From NCBI GenBank assembly GCA_944470555.2, contig OX104127.1, forward strand, positions 47,482,934 to 47,546,933: DNA of 64,000 nucleotides, in the 5' to 3' direction. The position numbers were made by a program, and so were the translations under genes. Positions 57,080 through 64,000 of this stretch are shown here, in pieces. Origin of the DNA: Heterobilharzia americana (lineage: Eukaryota; Platyhelminthes; Trematoda; Strigeidida; Schistosomatidae). Position 1 is the stretch's first letter. Every line of letters begins with the position of its first letter. The notes beneath the pieces were generated by a model. That model saw only the letters and a list, made by a program, of their open reading frames with translations, had not been told where the DNA came from and did no database searches.

Positions 57080-60000
57080 GAGGCTCACTGGGTTCTAGAT
57101 CAGAAGTTAGGGGGCAGAAAGAGCCCATATGCTGTGAGATCATTGTTGGGCTGGGTCGTGTTCGGTCCGACAAGCTTTCGTGAGCACAGGGAGAGGGTTG
57201 TGAATTGTACGTCTCGGTCAGATCTATTAGTCGATCAATGGAAGAAAATTTACGATTATGAGTTCAGCGATTTGTACTCGGGAGATAAGTCGTTATCTGT
57301 CGATGACCTAGCCGCTGTAAACATAGTGCAGCGAGGTACTTATTGGGATAATGGACATTTCGTTGTCCCCTTACCCTGGAAAATGGAGTCCAAGAGAGTA
57401 TACGGTGGATGCGAAGTAGCCAGGCGACGTTTGGAGAGTTTGAAACGCAGACTAATATCCTCGGAAAGCCTTCGTGAAAGCTACACTAGCGCCATGGAAG
57501 AGACCATCAGAAAGGGATATGCAGCAGTAGCTCCTGAGCCCCAGCTTGATCCTAGCTACCGCCCACGATGGTATTTGCCGCATCATGCCGTATTTAACCC
57601 CAAGAAACCGGGGAAGGTAAGAGTTGTGCTGGACTGCGCTGCCAAACTGTCCGGAACTTCTTTAAATGACTTCCTGTATCAGGGACCAGACACGACAGCG
57701 AACTTGGTTGGAATATTATTGCGTTTTCGCAAAGAACTGATTGCCCTGACGTCCGATGTGGAAGAAATGTTTATGCAGGTGAAAGTCCCAGAGTTTGACC
57801 GAGGTGCTCTGCGGTTCCTATGGTGGCCTCAGGGTGATTTCTCGAAGGAACCTATTGAATATCAAATGACGTCACACCCATTCGGTGCAGTGTCCTCACC
57901 GTTTTGTGCGTATTTTGCAATGGCCAAGACTGCCGAGACGTATGCCAACGATTATGATAGTTATGTGGTGGAAGCAGTGAAGCATAACTTTTATGTTGAT
58001 GATTGCCTAGTGTCCTTTGCAAGCCCAGGTGAGGCAAAAACGTTCGTAAAACAGTCCACTGAGTTGTTGTTACGTGGTGGCTTTAAATTGAAGAAGTGGG
58101 TGACTAATTCAGAGGCAGTGAGAGTAGTTCTTCCTGGTCTGAGCCACACAGAGAACTCAGTCGACTTACGTGTTAGTCAAGGCTCAATCCACAGGGCCCT
58201 AGGTTTGGAATGGGACACCATGCATGATGTTTTTAAGTTCCGATTTGAACCCGTCGAAAAACCCTTCACGAAGAGAGGACTACTATCCACCGTCTCAGCT
58301 CTTTTTGACCCACTAGGCCTCATCGCCCCAGTTTGTCTTCCGGCCAAGCAGCTATTGCAGAATCTTTGCAAATCTCATGCTGGTTGGGATACACCCCTGA
58401 GTTCCAATGACCTATCCCTATGGATGGATTGGATGAGGTTCATGAAGAATCTTGGGCAAATCTCCGTACCCAGAAGTATCAAGAAGGAGGATAAGAGTGA
58501 GATGAGTAAGATTGAGTTGCACTTATTTTGCGATGCCTCTGAATCTGGTTATGGAGCGGTGGCTTATTCGTGGAACGTTCCAAAAAACACGCCACCCTAC
58601 AGCATACTGCTTTATAGCAAATCCCGGGTTGCCCCTCTGAAAACGGTGACAGTGCCGAGATTAGAGTTAGCTGCGGCAGTATTGAGTGTACGAATGAGTG
58701 AAATTTTGAGGAAGAACCTCCCAAATAGCTTTGACAAGACTTATTTTTGGACAGATTCTATGATTGTTTTGTACTATATTAGAAATACAGAGAGTCGGTA
58801 TAGTACGTTTGTGGCCAACCGTCTAGCCATTATTCACCAGTATTCATCCCCAAATCAGTGGGGGTACGTTAAATCTGAAGAGAATCCCGCAGATTGGACA
58901 TCAAGAGGCATACGAAAAGCGTGTGAATTAGCGTCTTGGATTCAGGGCCCCTCTTTTCTGGGAACCCGACAGTTTTCAAGTACCACAGACCTCTGCTGGA
59001 AGGAACCACCGAAAAATGTCGAATTGAAGAGGTCGGTCCGAACAAACACAAACGTTACTGAGCTCACTGCTGATCCGATTTTGGCGTATCATTCGGACTG
59101 GGTGAGGCTGATTAAAGCTGTGGCATGGCTTAAGAGATATGTGGTCTACATATCCGTTATGTATTCGCGTCGCCAAGGTGTGTCACTGAATGTTGGCTAT
59201 CTAACAGCCGATGAACTGGAAGCTGCTAGACATAAAGTATTATGTATGGTACAACAGGAGGTATATGGAGAATTAATAAAGGAACTCCGAGAAAAGGGTA
59301 GTTGTGAGACTGAAGAAGGTGAATTGCAAAGGTTGTCACCTATACTTGTGGATGGATTGGTCTGCGTCGGTGGGAGGTTGAACTATTCCGACTACCCACT
59401 TACTTTTAAGCATCCGGTTATCCTCCCCAGACATCACTTCGTGACTGAGCTGATCATAAGGCATTATCATATTATAGAAGGACATACTGGTACTTCGCAA
59501 GTCCTGGCCACTCTACGAAGAAACTATTGGATAATTAAGGGGATCAGTGCGGTCAAACGGGTGATAAGAAAGTGCATAGAGTGCCGACGATTGAAAGCTG
59601 CACTGGGTCAGCAGATGATGGCCCCTTTACCGGTCTGTCGCGTGCAGAAAGGATGGTTTTGCTTCTCATCAGTGGGAATTGATTATTTTGGACCACTCAT
59701 GGTTCGCCAGGGAAGGAGAGAGGAAAAGAGGTACGGGTGTGTGTTTACTTGTCTCCAGACGCGAGCCATACATTTAGAGGTAGCTTTCAACCTAGGCACC
59801 GACGCCTTTATAATGGCTGTAATGAGGTTCATAGGAAGAAGAGGAACACCTGCAGAGATATACAGTGATAATGGTTCCAACTTTGTTGGAGCGATTTCGG
59901 AACTAAGACAACTGGTGAGTGTGTGGGATAAACGACGAATCAATGATGCCATGGTGTCAAAGGGGATACGATGGAGTTTCAACCCCCCGCAAGCGAGTCA

Positions 60001-60556
60001 TCGAGGTGGGATATGGGAAAGGATGATACGTTCTGTACGCAGGTTATTGATGGTCATATCCAAAGAGCAGACTCTGCACGATGATACATTAGCCACCTAC
60101 TTCGTGGAAATAGAAAGAATTTTGAACAATCGTCCTATTGTTCCCATGACGACCGACCCAAAAGACGAGTTAGCTCTCACTCCCAATAGCTTATTGTTAT
60201 TGAGAGATAGTGGAGGAATAGTCGTGGAGGGCACTATTGCCGATAATTACGTCAGACGTTGGAAACAAGTTAATTACTTAGCTGACGTATTTTGGCGCCG
60301 ATGGATGAAAGAGTATCTACCATGCTTGCAAACTCGTCAGAAGTGGTTGGGAAGAAAAAGAAATTTCAAGGAGGGAGATGTGGTGATTGTGGCCTCTGAA
60401 AAAACACCACGTGGTTCCTGGCCTTTGGGAGTGATCGAAACATGCGAGAAGGACGAAGACGATTTAGTAAGAACTGTGATGGTGCGTATGAAGGAAGGTA
60501 CCGTGAGAAGAGATATAAGAAAGCTTTGTCTTCTTGAGGGAGTAGAAGAAAGATAG
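57080..60556 (+). pseudogene. BEL reverse transcriptase, RNase H and integrase
   Basis: 1,158 codons with no stop until TAG at 60554-60556. RT: KVRVVLDCAAK, LTSDVEEMFMQV (first catalytic Asp), HPFGAVSSPF, and FYVDDCLVS (YVDD box) near 57985-58015. RNase H: LFCDASESGYGAVAY near 58527, FWTDSM near 58747. Integrase: zinc finger with HYHIIEGHTG and CIECRR, core GIDYFGPL near 59680, YSDNGSNF near 59860 and GGIWERM near 60007 (D-D-E triad visible). All catalytic motifs present. Cut from its gag-protease start by the RTE insertion, so it cannot be made as the normal polyprotein. Confidence 0.93.
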
Positions 60557-60638
60557 AGTATGCAGACAGCTAGGTAGATAGAGCCACGGCTGAATACACA
60601 GAGGTGTTTTGCGTGTCTGGAGGGATTTTGGTGGCCGG

Positions 60639-61387
60639 TGTAAAGGAAAAATGATCTGAAAATCCCTCCCGATCACCCTTATTTGATTGTATTGACATTT
60701 ATTTTAACATTTTTACCCTCGTTATGGATGGTGTACCTTTGACCCTCGCCGGTGTAATGTTATTTGCTTGTTTAACTGTCTTATTTGACTTTACACTCGG
60801 TATTTGCCTTTGTATGTTTGAGACTTATTATGAGTGTTTCACTTTCCTATTATGTGACGCTGGACTGTTGATAAGGTGATGTTGTTTTACTGCGCACGAC
60901 ATTTTGTTTTGGTTCAACTTACGGTTGTGCAGTGATTTGACTGTTTGCCTTTTGACTGTCTACTGGGAACGTTTGTTTGTTGATTTGATTCCTGTAGGCA
61001 GAGTTTTGATCCCTTTTGCCGGGAATATTCTTATTGACCGACAGGTATTTAACAGTTGTATTTTTTAACCAGTTTTTACCGTGTAGTACGTATTTGTACC
61101 CGAGAACGTTTTGGACTGTATAGTTACCCAACGGCACTGTTGAGGTATTTTTGTAATTTGACATAACTTATTGTTGCTTTGATAGTACCACAGATTTTGT
61201 TACGAATCTACTATTGAATTACTACAAACCGTGTTTTGATATTTCGATCCAACCTTTGACTGTGCGTCACTCGCGGAAGTTAGGAAGCTATACAGTAGAA
61301 CGCAGGAACTAGTCAGATTCACGTCAGTTGGCACCGCCTAGCTATTTCCCGCGTTCAGGCCAAGATTATTGGATTCTGGCCGCTACA
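60639..61387 (+). repeat. 3' LTR of BEL element (749 bp)
   Basis: Begins TGTAAAGG after a purine-rich stretch (GGAGGGATTTTGGTGG) that may act as the polypurine tract, and ends GCCGCTACA. Followed by the CTACA duplication at 61388-61392. Confidence 0.95.
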
Positions 61388-61392
61388 CTACA
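61388..61392. repeat. Target-site duplication of BEL element, right (CTACA)
   Basis: Matches 50582-50586. Beyond it the sequence (AAATAGTACTAATCG) is the continuation of the pre-insertion site. Confidence 0.85.
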
Positions 61393-61439
61393 AATAGTAC
61401 TAATCGCAAAAGAATTATCCACTGAACTGCCTGTAAAGA

Positions 61440-63700
61440 CAACAATGTACGGCACCGCCACACCAACACCGGGATGCTAAGAGGGGCCAAAAAACAGAGG
61501 CCTGTCATTCCAGTAAGGACTGGCAGTCAGAGTCCAATGCAACAGCACATCAGCCCCCAAACAAGTCCTCACATCGCATTAGGCCTAGAAAGTAGCTTCT
61601 TGGCATACTTCTACAACAATGCAGGGGTACTTAGGAGTAAACTACTGGAGCTGAAGTCAACGTATCATAACCTGCAAGCTGATTTAGTTCTCATCACGGG
61701 GACGTGGCTGTCATCAAACATCGCGGATGAGGAAATGTCTTTGCCTGACACAGAGTTGTTTGAAAAGGCTTGGCAGTTTAAAGAAGGTGGACGAGTTGCC
61801 ATGTACACTATCGTGCACCTAAAAGTCAAAGAAGCGACAGATGGTGAGTTTGGCCCACTACCAGATTCCTTATGGTACTATTTCATCACAAACCAAACTA
61901 AGTACCCATCAGGAGTGGAATATATCCCTCCTGTTTGTATGAAAGAGCAAGAGGTACGGCTGCCCAGTGCCGTTTCAACAACCATCTCGGCATCCTATGA
62001 CCGTGTGGTTCTTGCCTGAGACTTTAACGCACCGTGGCTCAACCTGGGATGTAGAGTGAGACGTGAGCATATGTCTTTCAAACATAAACTTCGGAACACC
62101 TTTATGGCAACGGGATTAATAAAGGGGGCTGGGGGAAGCGCCAGATGGAAAAGGACCACCCCTTGGCTACGCTCTGACAGACGATGATCTTTTGGTGGAT
62201 GGCATCTGTGTCTAACCCCCCTAAATAAAAACGATTGCATTTTGGTGAGATTCTCCATGATAACCAAGGACAGAACACCAATAGTTGGTCCAGAAGCGTT
62301 ACGCTTTTACTGAAAAGCAAACTACCATCTCTTGAACAATGAACTCCTGAGGGCTGCATGGCCAAAAGAAGGGTACTCACTACCGATAGACGAACGCTGG
62401 ATACATACTGGAGGTATCCGGAGTGCTGTCAAGTGCAGTGCTCCGAAATTCACCAGCCGGACACCCCTTAAATATTCTTGGGTAACCCTCGCAATCCGAA
62501 GGCGAATATGGGGGAAAAAGAGGACATGATATCGATGGCGCGCGTCACACAAAGAATAAGACTTTCTTAGATACAAGAAGTTGCGCAACTTATGTAATAT
62601 GAGAATTCGTAATGACAGTCGCACATACCAGCATGGCCTGGTGCAGCCCGAATCACAACGCAAACCGACGAATAAGAGTTTGGACCTGATCATATGACCG
62701 GCTGGAGAACCTCTGAACATCAGTGGGATGGTGGAATTGTTGAGCGGCCAATTCAACGAGCAACCCAACCCAGTAGTGCATCCGTCAGCAATATCTGGTA
62801 ATGTAACGAAGTTCCGGGACTGCGATGCAGGGCTGATGAACATAAAGATTTCGTCAAACCAAGTGTTTGCGAAACCTACAACACTGAGAATAGAGAACGT
62901 TGTTTGAGACTATCTGAAAGGACACAACATCATTCATCCAGCCCAAGATGGCTTCAGAACCGGATGGTCATGTGACACAAACTTGATGACCGCTTGGAAT
63001 GATTGGACCACTAGACGGAACAACAAGCAACCAGTCCACGTTATCTTCCTGGACTTGGCCAAAGCTTTCGATAGCATTGTAGCGTCATACACTTCCCCAA
63101 AATCAATAGCCTGGGGTTTGACGACTTTCGACATTGATGCTGACCTTGATAGTTTAACTGAACTCGCTAAGCTGAAGGCACCCGGTCAAGCATCCTCGCC
63201 ATTTGGCACGCTGTCGTGTTACGTTGCATTGCTCGTATTCGACTCTCTAGCCAGTTAGTTGGAACGCATCGGTATTTTGGCATAACCATCCAAATATTCT
63301 ATTCCATCCGACTACGCTATCGTGTTCTTCCTTGGTCTCGTATTCGTGAGTATATAACAAGTTCGAATAAATAGTGATTGGTCTTTGCGTCTGTCAAGTT
63401 CGCACCAGGACAAATCCTAAAGCATCCCACACTGCATCGTGCTCGCTAAACTTGCAAAAGTGGGCATAACTGAACCACTTATAGCATGGCTTGCAGAACA
63501 CCCAGAGGACAGAGAATTCGGTCAACTTGGAGGAATGCAAGAACTGGAGTTTCTCAAGGAGCCATCCTCCGGCCACCCGCGTTTTTACTGTCAAGAAACG
63601 AACCCATTAAAATCTCATCTATTCTCCTGTTTAGTAAATATATGTTTTATTCTCCCACTGAAAAAGTTTAACATAAGAGAAGCCATTTTACAGGCCTCAT
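61440..63700 (+). mobile_element. Family A-related element, endonuclease to mid-RT (A5)
   Basis: Plus strand. 61474-62019 encodes an endonuclease with YNNAGVLRSKLLELK, LVLITGTWLSS (Glu replaced by Gly at the usual TET position), FKEGGRVAM and LPDSLW. RT pieces follow with VIFLDLAKAFDSI at 63041-63077, which resumes after a solo LTR as HCIVLAKLAKVGITEPLIAWL at 63427 onward, then SQGAILRPP. Similarity fades near 63620-63700. Inactive and older than A1/A2. Confidence 0.75.
63078..63420 (+). repeat. Solo gypsy LTR inside A5 (343 bp)
   Basis: Starts TGTAGCG and is flanked by AGCAT on both sides (63073-63077 and 63421-63425). The RT reading of A5 continues in frame across it if the LTR and one AGCAT are left out, which confirms the borders. 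Aligns end to end with the LTR at 27397-27739. A solo LTR arises when the two LTRs of an element recombine and the interior is lost. Confidence 0.88.
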
Positions 63701-63934
63701 CACGTTGATGCATCTCAAAATATCCACAGTTATATAACCAAGGCGTACGTCGATGTCAAAGCATTTCCGGGCCACCATGTTACTTTTAAAGGTAATATAA
63801 ATCAATTCCACCAAGAATATTTGTTGTATTGGATCAATTTAGACGTTGAAATAATCAATAGTCCAAATAGCAGTACTTACACATAGACTTCGGGTACCCA
63901 CTGTATTACCCAAACTGACAATAACGGCGAAGAA
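63701..63934. other. Non-coding stretch, nothing recognised
   Basis: AT-rich sequence between the A5 remnant and the G-rich tract; no feature seen. Confidence 0.4.
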
Positions 63935-64000
63935 TGTGCAAAACGTGGGGACGTCAGGGAAAAAGTGGGGAACAGGGGGAACGTGGGGAAAAGAAGAGGA
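63935..64000 (+). repeat. G-rich quasi-tandem tract, cut by the window end
   Basis: Repeats of GTGGGGA, AGTGGGGAAC and CGTGGGGAAAAG, the reverse complement of the TTTCCCCAC-type units at 47865-47985 and 49545-49562. Continues past the window edge. Confidence 0.7.

Larger units (their letters stand above)
50587..61387 (+). mobile_element. BEL/Pao LTR retrotransposon carrying a nested RTE insertion
   Basis: 749-bp LTRs at both ends, CTACA duplication, gag-protease 51413-53122 and RT-RNase H-integrase 57080-60556, with integrase last as in BEL/Pao. No envelope gene seen. The coding region has no stop apart from the interruption by the RTE element at 53123-57067; both sides of it are in the same reading frame. 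LTR near-identity (three differences by eye) marks a recent insertion. A clear primer-binding site after 51335 was not identified. Lineage within schistosome BEL elements (Saci-1 or Sinbad types) was not determined. Confidence 0.95.

Noticed and set aside
60639..61387. Possible coding frames inside the BEL LTRs
   Set aside because: Short frames only, conserved because the LTRs are copies of one another.
1..64000. CRISPR arrays, tRNA or rRNA genes, bacterial operons or plasmid origins
   Set aside because: None seen. Spliced genes and retrotransposons show the DNA is eukaryotic.

Overview
The window is eukaryotic, and most likely comes from a flatworm of the schistosome type (Schistosoma, Trichobilharzia or a relative). 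The evidence is the combination of genes split by very short introns (29 to 47 bp in eight of nine introns I could place), three host genes adrift in retrotransposon debris, and the particular mix of RTE, CR1/Jockey-group, BEL/Pao and Ty3/gypsy elements. The genus is an inference; I could not search databases. There are no bacterial operons, CRISPR arrays, or rRNA or tRNA genes that I can support.

Host genes. (1) 3836-4916 (+): adenosine kinase, complete, two exons with a 37-bp intron. (2) 16000-16825 (+): the methyltransferase domain of the SPB1/FTSJ3 rRNA 2'-O-methyltransferase, four exons with introns of 40, 31 and 32 bp; the long C-terminal part of the family is not found here. (3) 48717-49536 (-): the 3' part of a spliced gene, reconstructed from at least six exons, two of them only 57 and 41 nt. 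Its product has a helical segment followed by a block that weakly resembles DUF4806. A fourth possible coding remnant lies at 6848-7210 (-).

Retrotransposon landscape. 1.2-2.4 kb and 5.5-6.1 kb hold RTE and RT remnants. Family 'A' (CR1-like, ORF1 with a PHD-type finger, then endonuclease and RT) has a near full-length copy A1 (9.2-14.7 kb, -), a close 5'-truncated copy A2 (34.06-37.0 kb, +), and decayed relatives A3 (17.4-20.2 kb, -), A4 (49.8-50.6 kb, +) and A5 (61.4-63.7 kb, +). Family 'B' (CR1-like) has B1 (14.8-15.8 kb, +), B2 (28.2-31.6 kb, -) and decayed B3 (20.7-22.7 kb, +). A1-B1 and B2-A2 lie in mirrored order and opposite orientation around the FTSJ3-like gene. Family 'C' (31.6-34.0 kb, -) and family 'D' copies (38.0-42.0 kb, 43.1-47.2 kb and an ORF1 scrap at 47.3-47.8 kb, all -) are further APE-type non-LTR elements. 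A decayed Ty3/gypsy element occupies 23.5-27.7 kb, and a solo copy of its probable LTR sits inside A5.

The youngest structure is at 50.58-61.39 kb. It is a BEL/Pao element with 749-bp LTRs that differ at about three positions by eye, a CTACA target duplication, and a gag-pol frame with no stop, interrupted by one near full-length RTE element (53123-57067, -). The RTE element carries a 12-bp target duplication, a trinucleotide 3' tail and a single apparent frameshift. The order of events is readable from nesting: A4 was present, then BEL inserted, then RTE inserted into BEL. C-rich (47.9-48.25 kb) and G-rich (63.94-64.0 kb) quasi-tandem tracts of the same sequence type bracket the right-hand part of the window.
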